A stretch of DNA of 64,000 nt from Chamaea fasciata (GCA_029207755.1 JARCOQ010000002.1:8432001-8496000), one strand, 5' to 3'; positions 1 through 15,587 are shown, counted from the first letter of the stretch. A program made the numbers and translations. The notes: generated from the letters alone by a model not told the origin.

Positions 1-1686
1 TAACTTTCTACTACCATAATGAAAATTTATGTCACCCTTGTTTATGAGGCTAGAAACACATTTACACCACAAAAAAGTTAGGCTGCTGTGGATTCTTTCA
101 AAGTTGAGCTACACAGGTCATTAAAGTTTTCTTGATCTCTCTTCTTTAGACATCTTTAGTAGCAATTCTCTCTCAAAGAATAAGCCTAAGCGGAACTGAA
201 GGGATATCTAAAAGAGGGAGCAGGCAGTTTCATGAGATGTTGTTAGGAGTTGTTTGCATTTTGAATTAAGTATGACACTAAATACTTTAAAAGCAGTTAA
301 AACAAATAGTTTGTTTTATACAACAAAGGTAAGAAGTTTAATTCGGTGTATAAGGCTAAACAAGGTTTAAAATGATTAAAACACTACCAAAAAATCCTAT
401 TTAAAGCTGATGAGCTGGAGACTGGACACATTGGGACAAAATTCCAACAGTTCCACCTTAAAGTACATCTATCAAAGTAGTGGAGTTACACCAATTTACA
501 GAAGCCAGATAACAAAGTCATCCAGGAGTTGTTACTGCTTTGAAATTGACTTTACTGCCTTTGTGAACAATGATGACAGTGCAACACTCTCCAGGCTATA
601 AATAGAAACAATGGGAATCAGATCTAGGTGGCATATGGTATTTATCATTATTTCAAACAATAAACACTTCAAACAACGAATCCTCATTTTCCCTATTTGT
701 AAAGCTCTTGGGTGTTAAGTAATTCTGATACTCTGTGTTTACTCATATTTGTACCAAATCTTCTTCTTAACATTCATTACTACCAAACCCGAACAATAAA
801 CACTACAGTGCCTGTGAATGAGAGAATGAACCTCCGTGCAAGCATTCCTACAGTCTTGAAATCCATGCAAAAATAAAATGAAGTGAAATTCCCAATGGAC
901 TCCTGAAACACCTGGGTTAGATGACATGAAGACCTTCAGAGTTTTTTAATTCTCTAGCACTGATATTTAACAACATATTGGGTCAGAAAAAGACTAACAA
1001 AATCAATTCAGGCAAATAACTATATTTTAACTTCTGCATCAAACACAGGCCAGAGGAAATCTCTAGCGTGAGATAATGGTAGAGAGGGCAATTGGTAAAG
1101 ACAGTTCCATGAAAAATGTATTGTTCTCCCCTTTTCTGAAAATACCTCATATTGTCTCCTCCTCAGTTATGACAATAAAAATCAGGATAAACACCATATT
1201 TGTTTTGCAGCTTGGATCTTCCATGTCTCCTAGGGGAGAAGGGAGGGAACATTTAACATTCCCTTTATTAAAGGATCAAAGAATTGTCTCCTCTGGGATG
1301 ACAGAGTCACGAGGAAACACAAGGATGCCTCCAGTGTATCCAAGACATGAGGAAGGATTGAATCCTTAAAATGCTTGCCCTAAATCACACAGGGACACAG
1401 TACTCTGTTTACAAGGATACAGTTCTTGTTGTTTCTCTCCCATTCCCGCTTCCCATCAAGGGTTGGTCTGTCTCCACTCATTTCTAAATGATGTTTATAA
1501 GTTGGGAGCTACTGTACCACACAATTTTATAACACTGATGAAACAATTCCAGGTTCTTAAAGAAGATAATATTCCAATTGTTCCAACAAAAATTCCAACC
1601 ATGGCACTGTTCAGTTCTCATATTTCAAACCCAGATCTCTCTTTTGCCAGATAAATTAAAGGAAAAAAAAAACCACACCCCCCTCC

Positions 1687-1708
1687 AAACAAACAAACAA
1701 ACAAACAA
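1687..1708. repeat. AAAC microsatellite
   Basis: Five AAAC units in tandem within an A/C-rich stretch. Confidence 0.9.
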
Positions 1709-4700
1709 CCCCAAATAACAAGAAATAAAGAATTCTCCTCAGAAGCACCAACTCTGCACCTCTGTTGGAAAGGGCTTGATGGCTGAAAAGATTTCCTACA
1801 TAGAAGACAATTAGACACAGGCATAGGAAACAGGCCATAACATTGCTTACTATGATTCACTTTATTTTACAACAGAAGTAGGTCATATGATGGTTATGCC
1901 CACATGCTGCTATTTAGCAGAACTGTATTTGCATAGAAAAAAAAAATCCCAAAAACATTTATCTGGAATAAACTATTCTTGCATTTACTTATTTGTAGTG
2001 CTCTATCAAAGGAGTATTCAATAAAATGTCAGTGGTGTCACTGAAAACAGTATTCAGCTCCTAAGGGCAGATGAAAGCTTTTCCTTGAATGTTTACTGAG
2101 CAGAGCAAGAGTTTCTGCTGTTCACACTAACAGACAAGAAAAAAAAGAGTATCACAAGAAGTTACCTAGGCTGGAAGGTATCCTTTCGAGGATAATTATT
2201 TTATCAATCTTAGAAACTTTCAGGCCTGAGAGTCTACATTTCAGCCCTCCTTTCCCAGTGTAGAATAATAAATTTCTGACTTAGAACTTATTCAAGCCGT
2301 CACCCAGTATTTAAAACAATAAAGTAGCAAATAAACCCTTTGTGGTGCTTTTACACTGAAACAGTCTCCATTTTGCTGTTTTCTATTAGCTGCATCCTGG
2401 TAAAAACAAGAGACTGACTTTGATACTGTGACATTTCCACCAGGCTCTTGTGAACACAGCACAGTATACATTATTTAGCCAACCACTTCCAAGAGCTCAC
2501 TTAAATATTTAAGAACAGAAATACTGCAGAACACATTGCAAAGGTTAAAAAAACCCTCACAACAAAACAGACAACCCCCCCTCAAATCAAACAAACAAAA
2601 AAACCAAATCTGTATCAAGATTTTTTTTTTTTTTGAACAGAAGACGCAGAGAAGTCCCAGCTAGATCTTTCAGTTGGGTGCACTGCCAATTATTAACTGG
2701 TACAGCAGCTGACAGGTTAATGGGCTTACAAAGTGAATTTAGGACAAGGCTGGAACAGAAAGAGGTCCAAGAAAGGCATAAATACATTTGCCCTGGCATA
2801 TCCAACAAATAGCAGTTTACTTGCTGGTGTCAGTAAGAATTTCATAGTCCAATTTTGAAAGAGCATATAAAGAATTAGGAAAAAAAAAAACAAAACAAAA
2901 ACCACAAAACAGAAGAAAAAGTCCACTTACATCGTGTTTGACGCATAGGAAAGTTAAAGTAAATTTTAAAAAAAAGGAAAAAAAAGAGTTCAGTATTATC
3001 CTGTTCTTGTTACAGGAAGAAATCTAATTACTTAAATAACTATGGATTTTGTTAACAGCACAGAATGAGAAAATTTGAAATTAAAATTTGGAATAAACTT
3101 CAAAGAAAGTTGGGTGGGGGAGGAAGGCATTCTAAAATAGATGTCAGCAATATAAATAGAAGGTACATTGTGAGAAGTCCTGGGGTTTTTTTTGAAACAG
3201 TACAGATCAGCCATCAGAATATACTTCTGACTGCATCTCTAAACCTCTTCTTACCCAATGTCCTCAAAGGAATACGTTCCCAAGATTCTTCCTAGACTCA
3301 CGTTTCACTGCTTTGAGATTAAAGCTTCTTTCTGCCAGCTGCCTCCTGCCCTCCACCTGAGGCTGGCTCAACCTTGCCATGCTGAGATTGTATTTACAAA
3401 CTTCCTAAAACCATTTGCTTTAGAAAAATACATCTCAAGATCCTCAGATCCTAAACATCTCTCACTGCATTGCCAGTGCCAGTGAACCTGGGTACTTATT
3501 AGGGTATTTTCAAAGTCAGAATTATGTAATTACTGTAAAAGTCTTTGAAAAGGCACAGTATCATGCTGCTTTTTCCTCAAAGAAATGGAAAATTCTGAAC
3601 AGCTCCTGGAAGTGGTACCTGGGCACTCTTGCACAGTTCTTAAGGAGTGAAGAAACCCTTGATATGCTCATTCTCAAGGCTGTGGCTGCCAATCCTAAGA
3701 CTCTTCTGATGGAGAAAACCAATCCATTGTATTTCTAAGTTCTCAAAACAATTATGCTTCAATTCAGAAAAGGAAATGGAGTTTTTTGTTTTCTGAATGT
3801 TACATTAGTGATTTGGGAATTTGGAAGGTACAATCCACAGTTTGCTTGCAGGACTCAGCACTATTTCAAAGCAAGCTGTTACTGTAATGTCTCCTGCTAT
3901 AAACTTGCATATACACAAATATAAATAAACATCATAATATTTAAAAAACCCAATCAATTAGTGTATTTGTTTCTATGCACAATTCTACACAACAGCTGAA
4001 ACCTTAGCTAGAACTAACACCTAACTGAAGCCATACTTTAGATATATAAGGATATTTGCTTAAGAATTAGTTGTCCTTGGACAAAACAAAAAGACTATTC
4101 AGAAACTATCACAGAGAGTTAAATTCAATATCCTACTCTCCAAACCAAAGTTTATACAAAGAAAGGAATATGAACTTTGACAGCAACTAATAGAATTCTC
4201 ATGCAGAAAATCTTGAATGTTAGCAGAGAATTTTACCACACTGGAAAGTGAAAAAATAGTAAAATGATTCTGAAATTAGCCACACATCATATTAGATAAG
4301 AAACTTTTTACACTGAAATCCTTTCAGGTTTCCAATTCAGCAGCTACTCATCATGGCAACATGTATCAATGAAGTTTTTGACCATAATTGTATCTTCGAA
4401 TTAAATACCCTTCAGAAAATAAAGATTGGGAAGATACAGATGTATTTTCCAATTGTTCAGTTACTACAGAATTTGATAACACCACTCCTGTATAATGTGT
4501 GTAGTGCTTGGCCGGTAAACCCAAAACCATCATTAAGGAGAAAGACAAATATTGTGATCCAGAATTTTGTATTAGCAATGTCTCACAATACAAAATGTCT
4601 TCCAAAATGAGAAGAGCTGCAAGCATTTTAAAACCAAGTTTCTCTTACAGAGTGTCCTCAAATAATTTGTTTCAAGAAACAGACTCACTTTAGTGAGCTG

Positions 4701-6223
4701 ATAAAAAAGCACAGCCCTGGCAATATCCAACCTTTCTACAGTTCAGCAGCACATTTTCTTTGTACAATTATTTCAATTTCACAACTTAGCAGGAAGACGT
4801 TCAAATTTTTATTGTACTTCTACCTCACAGCAAAAGAACACATGAGACTGATGCTAAACAATCATGCATTGTGGATTCAAGGTCATATCAGGTTAGGGTT
4901 TTGGGTTTTTTTGTTTGCAGTTTGGTTTTGTATGGGATTTTCAGTGTTGGTTTGGGTTTCTTTACACAACAGATGAAAATAAATGCCAGGGACTGACACT
5001 GGAAAAGATTGGCCAACTACTCCTTTGGCTTCAGGGCTACTGCTGAGGGATGAATGAAATATAAGCCATCTGTAAAGCCCAAACATGCTGGGATGAAAAT
5101 ATAAACACAATATCCACATTTTAAGAGTCACTTTGTTTATAGTTTAAAATAGTTGTGAGAAAAGACATATCAGCTAAATCCATTTTTCTATAGTTGTTAA
5201 AGTAAACGATATGAGGAGATTCACAAAAAGAATTTAATGTGTAGAGAAAGAACTCTGAGTGTGGGCAGCAAGTAAAACCAATCTTATCCTGCTACTTCCA
5301 AATGCTCCTACTAAACCCTTTTGTGAAATCAATACATGATATCAGCTGTAAGAGTAACTCTGCAAGACTCCCAAGATATTATATCTGCAAACTCCCAAGG
5401 TATTATCTTGGGAAAGAGTGATGATAGCCATCAACAGCAGCCAATACAAATGTTGGTTTGGTGTTTCCCAGCTCTAATTTAAAGACATACCAAAACCACC
5501 AACCTCCATGTGGAACACAACACAGCATTATGCATCGCTTTTTGGCATATCCACTCAAACCAACACAGTATGATTGATGGGCTTTGGAAGGAAGTTAGCT
5601 AATAACTCAAGGTAAAACATGGGGCTGCTCAAATAAACATCTAACAGGAGTTCAGACAGATTCAAGAAGAATAGTTACAGAAGAACGACATTACCTGGAG
5701 TAAAAATTAACTGACTATTTAAGATAGGGAATTACAAGTCTGCCAAAAACCCCCTTGTGAAAGTGTGAATATTTCGAACAACCTGAGGAGAAAAGAGGAA
5801 TCCTCAAGAGTTACACATTCTCATTAGCCCTATGCCAAATTAAAGAGTACATTTACATTATGATTCATTTGCCTTTTGCTTACGCGTAAGTAAATAGATT
5901 TATCATAACCAGTTTTAACTCTTTCAAGTGAAAATAATTTCCTGGTTTTTCCTCTCACAATAATTTGACTTTTTATCTAGGAAGAAAATTAGCTTTGAAA
6001 TACACTGATATTCCAGAGAACAAAACTGCTGCTTTTGCTGTGCATTTCAAAAGCAGTATCCTCACTGGATGGTAAATATTTATGTTGGTATAAATATAAT
6101 TTATGTTTCTATTATGTCAGTTGAATGTCCTAGATCAACTTTTTCGACTTTTTGTGTTCATTGTTTTTGAGTCTTTTGCTCCCCCCTTTTAACTTGTTCC
6201 ACCTTAGCTCCATAGTTTGGGGC

Positions 6224-6267
6224 TTTTGTTTGTTTGTTTGTTTTTGTTTTGTAGGTTTGTTTTTTTA
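6224..6267. repeat. TTTG-rich simple repeat
   Basis: Tandem TTTG units grading into poly-T. Confidence 0.85.
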
Positions 6268-7722
6268 GATACTTTAAAAAAAAAGTAGTTTATGTAAGAC
6301 TCTAACCAGACACTTGAAAGCAATTTTTCTAACTCAGGTTTATTGGTTTTAGCATATTTCAAAAATCCTAGCATAATGTTTTTATGGTGCATAATCTGTT
6401 GCAAGACCTCTGCTCATTAGAGTCAACCATAGAGGATGTCTTAAGGAAAGATTATTTGTATTGTTGGTGGGGTCTTTGATTGTTGTTTTGGATTGTTTCT
6501 TTGTGGAAATGGATAGAGAAATTTTCAAGTTTGGGGTCTTTTTCAGAAAGAACAGTTAGAGATCAAGGGTCAGGGTCTCTGGTATTTTGTCATGTTAAAA
6601 AACAGGGCAGGTTTTAAGAAGAGTTTCATTTGCCTGGTAATCAACTAAACTACTTATGACTATTGGTCTGTATATTAAAGTCAACTGTTCTTGAACAGAA
6701 AATGCACGGTATAAATGGCAATGCCTTGTCTGTAAATGAGATCTATTAATGAAGGTGCACAGAAGGGGTGCATTAATGAGAAAACCTCTGCTGATGTAAT
6801 TCTGACCTGTTCAAGGCAGTAATTGCCCTGGTCTTCTCTCTCCCTCTTACTAGACTAGGGACCAAATCTCATACAGTTTTCAAATAGATATTCTGAACTT
6901 TTTCCAAGATACAATGCATCTATCAGACTGCATCTGAAGAATGTAAAAAATCAGAATTCATTTAGAATCACTGAGACGTGCTGCTTCCATAAAAATACTT
7001 AGTCTTGGAATGCTTACTGCATCAGATTTTAAAATGTAGCAAAAGTTTGCAATGTGGCCGTTATGCATGCACATCTTATATGAATGGAAGTGTCACAAAA
7101 TTTGTTTTTTAAGCATGTTAAACCTGATCCTTGAGCCATCTTAAGTCACATCTCAGAGTATAAGAACAAAAAAGGAAAATTAAAATATCATAGCAACATA
7201 ATGCTCCTAATATTATTAAAATCCTTTTACAACTGTTTACAACACCAGAAGAGGATAAAGGAAGGCTGTAATTAAGAACCAGCTTCTGAAGAGCATCACC
7301 TTCTAATACTAATCTACAATTAGTTATACAAGATTAATTGCTGGTCTTCCAGTATGGGGGGGCATGTGGAGACTGTGACTACAGTGCAGGCTGGGGCAGA
7401 CCTTTACAAATATCCTGATGGCCAAATGGGCTGGATTCACAGTGTAAAGATAGTCTTGACTCACCTGTACATTAACCAGTGTCAGCACATCTGAGAAGTG
7501 GGGAAAAAGGGGGAAAAAAAGGAATAGAAAATAAAAGGAAAAAAAAAAAAAAAAGATAGCAGGCAACAGTTTTGAAAGCTGAAGCAAAATCATTGGTCAG
7601 ACAAAAAAGGGACTTCAAGGAACTGGTACTGATGGCACCGTTGCAGCAAGCAGCAGGTGAATTATAAAATAGCCACCAAAATCTATAGGAACTGAGCACA
7701 GTTGTCCAGGAAGGTGTTCAAC

Positions 7723-7777
7723 TTTTTTTGTTTTGTTGTTTCTTTTTGTTTCATTTTGTTTGTTTTGTTTTTTGGGT
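7723..7777. repeat. T/G-rich simple sequence
   Basis: Irregular TTTTG/TTTG units, imperfect. Confidence 0.8.
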
Positions 7778-10756
7778 ATTTTTGTCATTGTTGTTGTTTT
7801 CGTTATGTAAGGAGACAGGAAAAAAAAATCTCATGATGTTGAGAGAACAGTTGTTCATTGAAATTTAAAATATAATACAGAAAGAAACTAGACTGCAACG
7901 GAATGTCACCACAGCCTTTCAAAAAGCAGTTGTGGCCAAAAAAGCCCTTTCTGCATGTTTAGTTTCTCCTCCACATTCTCCTTCCCTTGTACCTCTGAAG
8001 AGGACATGTCTTAAAAATCAGCCTGAAGAGACATCAGAAGAGCCACAATATGCCCTGATTCAGTGGCATGATTCCACTCCCCTTCCTTCAGGTAATCATT
8101 CTCACCTCAGCCAGAGAGACTAGAGAAAAGATTATGGACATTTGCTCCCTAATGACAGGTCATTTAATAACGAGATTTTAAGAGGCACTCAGAGTATCAT
8201 CAGGCAGAGCTTCTGCCAATTTTTGATTTGGTCCTTCCAATTTTCAGGGTTTAGTACAGAAATTTTTTCAAATATCTGGGAAATCCAGGACCCACTAACA
8301 CACTCCGTTTCCTGGTGTGGGGCACATTACATAAGTAACTCCAGGGACATACCAACCCATACATAAATAGCTCTAGTATGGGACATATCACTGGAAAGTG
8401 ATCCTATGGTTTTCCTGAATATCCCTACAGTGCAGGTAGGAGGAAAAGTTGAATTTTGGATGATGTGTTCTGATGGCAAACTGGATGACTCTGAACAAAT
8501 GTCTTCATAGACAAGAATGCTAACTTTTGGCCAGAGTAATTCCCATGAGAAAGGAAGGTATCATTAAGTCAGATTAGTTATCTGTCTTCACACATAGTTT
8601 TTTCTTTTTTTTTTTAATAACTCTGTTTAAAAGAGGTTAGGAAACAAGTAAATAGTTGTAAAAGAGTGGTCCAGAACTGTGAACCTTCGAGATTTAACTT
8701 CTAAGAAAAAGAGGTTCACCATGAACCATCCCCTCTGCTCATTCCATTACCTCATTCCTCTTTCTTTGCAGAGGACAGCTAACCCTCCTGGCTTTGAAAT
8801 CCAACAATTTTCTACCTACACACAGGCAAGAATGACAGTATTCATCTTATGCTCAAAACATATTGAGCAAAATAAGTGCCAAGACCTGAATCAGCTGAAG
8901 GCATAACAAAGATGTGAGCCTTTCAAGACATAACTAGCCAATAATTTTAGATTTTTCTTGTGACACCAAGTTAATGGACAGAAAATAAATTTATACTGAT
9001 GAATGAGAATCAGAACAGAAATTATTCCCAGATGACATTAAAGATGGCTGCTTAAATCACAATAAAAATTTGGTTTTCAGTTTTGAAATAAATACCTCTG
9101 AACTAGTGTACAAAGTAATAAAAGAGATCTCATTTAGGTAGCCACTTCTAACTTTTCCCTTGATCAACTTTTTACTAAAAACATATGCTCATATAAATTG
9201 CTTCTTCCCCTACCCCAAAGTTTCACATAACTGCTGGAATTAATTCTGTATGCACACATTTATTAAAAAAAAAAAAAATCCAAAAAGAATGTGCTTCAAT
9301 TCACTGAAATATGAATGCATTTAAAGTACTACACTTCATGCTGTCATTGAACTGCACACAAAGAAGAGATGGAGCTTCTTTTAGGAGCCAAGATGAAAAT
9401 ATACTGCACATAATGCTTTTTGTGCCTTTAAGACAAAACTTTGTCGAGGGAAAAAGTAAACTTTGATCTCAGAAAAAAATCCCCAAACCTGCTTTCATGT
9501 CTGAAAAGCGTTGTTACAACTGTTTGAGGAAAGCCAAGTATGTACAAACACTAAGATGATTTCTCCTCTCCCCCTCCAGCAATGCTGTATGGAAATTCAA
9601 AACGACAAAAGCAAAACACAAAACCCAGACAAGAAACCATTAGAGATTACTTGCACAAAGACATTTTGAATTGGACATATGAAACTCCTCAGTAATGATT
9701 TTTCATTCCTTTGTGGGTTTTTTCTTTAAAAAAAATAAACTTGCTCAAGTGATAACTGCTTTACATGGATCATCTATAAAAAAAAAAGGGGGGGAGAAGA
9801 ATCCTCTGAAACAAGTAAAATTTCACCTTTATCTGCAAAAAATTATTTGCCAATGTCATTACTCATTTTGTTTTGTTCCATTTCATCCCTTTACACAGCC
9901 ACATTATGGTGGTAGCTTATTTCAATACTTGTTTTCTTATTTGGATCATAATGGGAACATTTTATTGTCAGAAAACAACATATCCTCTGAAAGCTTGATA
10001 CGTCATGGTAACAGCAGGAGGGAAGAAAAGAGATAGGGCCCTAACAGGAGCCTGGTAAAAACTTCTCATGTCCCTGAGCCCAGCCTCAGACAGTATCTCA
10101 GACATGGATATTATAACCCCTTTATGAACGGGGAAATGAAAAAAAAAAACCCCAAATCAAAAACTGAGATAATATAACGTGTACATAGCACTTTTATTAA
10201 GAGAAATTTTATTAATTTCTACAAGCCTCTTCCTGTCTTTCAGTTTCCAGAGGCAAGCAATGGATTTAGTTCTGCATTCCTATGTGCAGTGTACAAACCA
10301 AGCAATAGCCTTCCATGTAGGAAATAAACTAAAAACACAGTCTTTCTGGCTCACAAATATAAAAGCAACAGGTAAATACAAAAAGAGACTTTGAAAATTT
10401 ATCTGAAAACTTCAACTGTGTCTAGGCTGAACTCTGCAAAATGAAAGCTATTTTAAATGAAGATACTCCCTGCTTCATATTTAATTAGGACACACCTTTC
10501 CAACCCATAAGTAGGAAAGCAAGATATTAATAAGTAGCTTACTATATTTCTAAGACTAGTCACAGAACTGTAACAAGCTCAGTGCAACATTGATTTTTCT
10601 TTCTGTTCTCTTTTTTTTTTTCTCCTCTCTCCAAACAGAACAATAAATTTCACATACTGAGGAAATTTGAAGAAACAAGGCAAGTTTTCTGTACGTCTAT
10701 TGAAATTAATATGTCAATACTCTGGCATGCTCATCAGCCTGTGGGCTTTGAATAGT

Positions 10757-11065
10757 CACAGAATCACTATGGTTGTCTGCAAAGTCCTCCACTTAACCAC
10801 ATCCCCAACATCTTATAAACACCTCTAGGGATGGTGACTCCACCACTTCCCTGGCCAGCCTATTCCAGTGTCGGACCACCCTTTCAGTAAAGAACTTCTT
10901 AATACTCAATCCAAATTTTCACTGGCATAACTTGACAGCATTTCTTCTCATCCTATCACTTGTTACGTGGCAGAAGAGACCAAGCCCCACCTGGCTACAA
11001 CCTCCTCTCAGATAGTTAGAGGGTGATAAGGTCACTCTAAGCCTCCTTTTCTCCAGGCTAAACAA
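10757..11065 (-). mobile_element. CR1 LINE 3' fragment
   Basis: On the plus strand it begins cacagaatcactatgg, the reverse of the CR1 3' terminus. It continues through the conserved 3' block (ctagggatggtgactccacc, cctattccagtgtcggacc, aagaacttcttaatactcaa) to ctccaggctaaaca. That marks a 5'-truncated copy on the minus strand, about 0.3 kb long and moderately diverged. Confidence 0.9.
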
Positions 11066-12240
11066 AATGTATTGAAAAATACAGAGTTTTAAAAATTAAC
11101 TATTCACATATTCAAGAAAAAAATACATTAAAGCTGTTTAGGTATAGCTAAATAGTACACAAGGAGGAAAAAAGCACAGTAACACAAGAGAAGACATGGA
11201 AAATAGAATATACATTTCACATAGTATTTTGGTGCCTATAAATATCTAGCACTTGGACTGTGTTAGCTTAGATGAAAGAAAAATGTTAGTTATGGAAGTC
11301 CACCCATGTTCAGACTTCTGCACTTTTCCCTTCAAGCAATATTATGCACAATTCATGACTTGCTAAAATGGTGGCAGCCACTAGGAACTACAATAAATAA
11401 CCAATCCTGCAAACCAACACACAAGAACAGCTCAGCTTGAACCAAGTTATTTGTTTGTTTTTAGGAACTCAAGATAAATAGTGGAAAAGAATGCTGCCGA
11501 TACAACAGTGTATGTTAACAGAGGTTAATGTTTTCCATCAGATAACTTTTTTCTCCCCCCCTTTAATATTTTGAAATAAAACCATACATTCCTCCATTAT
11601 GAAGATAAAGGTTGTGAGCTTAAGATGTATAAAGAGCTGACCTAAAATACAAACACCCAGATGATCCAGGCTTTCCTGCAGTATTTCGTATTAACAGTTA
11701 GCTGGATTAAAAAAAAAAAAAAAAAGACTGTTTTATAGTCGACAGATTGACTCTTAAATCAAGAGTGAGTGGATTACTAGATTGCTTTTAAATAATCTCT
11801 CTAAAAATCCCTCTTGAGAAGATATTCTGTGAAAATACCTTGCTTGCAGGACTTGCTCTGAATTTCACAAAAGATCTGAATACTTATCCCAACTGAGTAA
11901 AAGTTTTAAGCTTCTGGCTGTAAAAAGATTGCACTAGTACTTCTGGCTTTGTGGATTATCCTGTTCTTCTTGAGACATTAGTCACTTGCCCTGTGACTCC
12001 TTCTGCCCTGCACTTTTATGTAGTAGGTTTCGACAAAGTAGTGGTTTATATTCAACAAGGCATCCTCAAAAGCCTACCTGTACTATTTGGAAAAGAAAAA
12101 AATATCTAACAAAACCCCCAAAACAATCTCTCTCCAAAAAATTCATTTTCTTTTCAGACAAAAATAATTTTATTGTGTTGATAAACTCCCTTTCTAATTT
12201 ACTCCACTTTAAATTCCACCGGTGTTTAGATCAGACAGGT

Positions 12241-12471
12241 AGTAAGAAGTCTTTTGCTGTGCGGGTGGTGAGACAATGGACAAGTTGCCTGGAGAAGTTG
12301 CCCAGAGAAGTTGTGGATGCTCTATCCCTCGAATTGTCCTAGGCCAGGTTGGATGGGGCTCTGAGCAACTTGGTCTAGTGGAAAGTGTCCTAGGACGGTT
12401 GGGACTAGATGACGTTTAAGATGATCTTTCGGTGGTTTCCCTTCCAACCTAAAACATTCTACAATTCTATG
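12241..12471 (+). mobile_element. CR1 LINE 3' fragment
   Basis: Sense-oriented CR1 3' end: a gcgggtggtgagacaatgg block, then gcccagagaagttgtggatg, ggttggatggggctctgagc and the terminal acaattctatgg. It is 5'-truncated to about 230 bp. It lies opposite in orientation to the copy 1.2 kb upstream. Confidence 0.9.
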
Positions 12472-15400
12472 GAATTTCATATTGAAGATCTCAAAAGACA
12501 CCTGAGAAAGAACAGGTCAACATTTATAAAAGGTGTTCTTGTGCTGATATGTTTTGCTCTGCAGACTTTACCACTTCTCAGTAAAAACAGAAAATACCTC
12601 GTCTCTTGAAAATCAAAGTAAATTTAACTACAACACTGTTCAAATTTTTATTCTAGCAAATTCCTGTGTATGCTGGATTGATGGCCTCAAAAAATTAGGA
12701 TGAGAAGATTCTAAGCTAATAACAACTTGTGAAAATAAGCTCTTGAACACATTGAGATTTTTTTTTTTTAATTCCAATGTCATCACAAAGTGTTATCTCA
12801 GCTTAAGCTACATTGATTTGGGGAATTAATGATACTACTGAGATGAACTCATTTCAAATTACCTCAACCACACACATTAAAATCCAAATTGGAATCTATG
12901 CCTAAGGATTTCTTATTCAGACTTAACAAATACAAAATGTCACCTGCGCAGTCATATCTCAAACCAACAATTCCTTACTGAGTAACACGTGGAGTTTAAT
13001 TCTGTTTGTCTCTGCATTACCCAGAGAAACCAGTCTGAGAAACAGCAGTGTGCCACCAAAGGTAGGCTTGTGGTTACCGGACCCCTCTGCATGCTCCTAA
13101 ACCAGCTCACTAGAGCCTGATGTTGCTAAATTACTTGATTTGGATCACCTTTCTCTACCTCTTTAAAAGTCAACATATGAAGTATAATCAGGATTTTTTT
13201 TTTTTTTTCCTCTTTGGTAGGATGGCTTTGGAGAAAATAGTTCCATTTTTCTCCCAGGTCTTTCCAGACTAGTCAGTACAGACAGACTGCAAGAAGTAGA
13301 ACACAGCTGGGTGTGGTAAGAGGCTACTGCTGCTTCTTTTCAGCATTGGGGGATTCAGAAATAAGTAACTTAAAACAAGTACTGATAAATTATCAGCATC
13401 AAAGTTCCATGTAACATAGTGAGCAGTAGGGAGGAAAGACAAAAGCTTTAACATCCACATCATATTTACCCCTGCTTGAACGGACATGCTTATCCTTTCT
13501 TCCTGCTCTTAGAACACACAGTTCTTGCACAGATTTAGTTTTTATCAGGCAGACCACTTCTGTAGACACCTGGCATCCAGGAAATGAGTGGCCTTCTGAA
13601 ATAAGCATTTCTTTAGTGACACTGAGAAACTCAGAAATCAACTTTACTTGTCTGCTCTGTGACATGGCAGAGGCCAAGCTCTGCATGAAAACTATATATT
13701 ATTACATTAACTTATTGAAGAAGGTGCAACAGAGAGAAACTCCCCCAAAAACGTAGTTTTTCTCTCAAAAAGGTAAATTTTAATGGAGACCTGAATGCTG
13801 GACTTCACTTTTATCTACAGCTCAACTTAATATTTACTTGAAAATCTGAAAATAGTTTTAATTTCCTTTCAGCTTTGCATTGTGTCTTTCAGCCAGGGAG
13901 ACGGAGCAGTAGAAAGAGAAGTCTGAGCAAAATCATCTCAAAAAGGCATTTTATGTATCTTGCAATGCGAAGGCTCTTCTGAAGCACTAATGATTAACAA
14001 ATTAGTTCATAGATTAAACCAAGCTTTATGAAGTTTTTAAAGTCACTATAAGATGTAACAGTTTAAAACACCTCAAGTGTATATAAACAGAAGTTATTGA
14101 AAGCATTTGGTTTGAACCAAAGTTAACCACAGCAAAACAAGTGGAAGATGGCCATGTTCAATTGCTTAAACAATGAATCATATGCAAAGGAATGTTTACG
14201 CACACGCAGATAGAAAAATTTGCATATGTAGATATAAAAATGTTTCTATATATTATCAAATTTTTAAAAAATTAGCATAGTTTCATACTATCAGGCAAAA
14301 ATATTCTCTCTTTTACTCAAATCTTAATTTTGGAAACTGTCTGATGTTTCATCCAAATCATTTCTGTTATGCACAACTTCTAAGAAATTTAAGATGTTTT
14401 TTTAAGACAGAGCTTTTACTACGGAGCTTACATTCTGAATTAAGAAAGCTATAAAATCTAAAAGTGAGGTAATTCTGTTGGTTTTAAACTTATTTGAACT
14501 TAAGGTCAAGAGAATGATAACAAAATATAATTTAGTCTTTGGATCTATCTTTAATTATTTTTTTCCATAAAAGACAGCTAAGTAAAACTAATCAATGTCA
14601 TGTGTAAATAGTTTAATTAAAATTTATTGTAAAGAAATTCTGAATCTTATAGTTGTGGAGAGAAAAATAACAAACAACAACTATGACATGAGAGAATAAC
14701 AGCCATGTCCTGTAGAGTCACAAATCCAGGTGTGAAAAAAGCTTTTCATAATGATATGAGTTTGTCATAATTTCTGTAATAAATTACATTTTTTAACAAC
14801 TGAAAAGAAAAATTCCTCTAAAAACCTGTGCTGAAAGTTAGAGTGCATAGTACAGTTATAATATATAGTGTGGAGGTATACAAAATTATAATATATAGAG
14901 GCCTATTTCTGTCTTCTTCAAAACAACAACAAATAAAACAACAATAAAGCAAAAATTAAGGCTGTCATACAAACAGAACCAGAACTCTTGTAACTCTAAT
15001 AACTTAAAGATTTATTTTGCAACTCTGTTCATTATTCTTTAATAAACCCTCACATCACATCAAGTATTATATCAGCAGAGAAGGCTGCATGCACTCACAC
15101 ATTGATAGTAGAGATGTCCCAAGTCTGAACTGTGAGCTGTTCAAATCATACAATATGCAGGCAACAGATGGAGCCCTAGGAACAAAGCTTGAGACACTAG
15201 CAGAAGTTCTAACAGTATCCCATGGTTAAATGATGCTACCAAGCCAATGATAAATAAAAAAAATAGAATTAAAAAAAAAAAAAATAGCAGTCCCATCCTT
15301 AAAAAAAAAACCCAACACCTTGTAACTGACGCACAATGTCAGAATGCCTTGCTAACTCTGAACCTTCTCCACTGGTAATGCAGTCACAGCCAATACCCAG

Positions 15401-15587
15401 CAGATGTGGGTACAAACTAAGAAAACATCAGCATTACTCTGAGAGAAAAAGTGCCATTCATGTCAGCTACCTTGATTAAGACTATTTCCTCTACAGTCCT
15501 GGAAAATCCTACCTGGATTTCACTTCGTGGACACAGCTGCAGCAACTGCTGGTTCTCAAGCAATTCTGAGGATGCTGCTGAGTGAGA

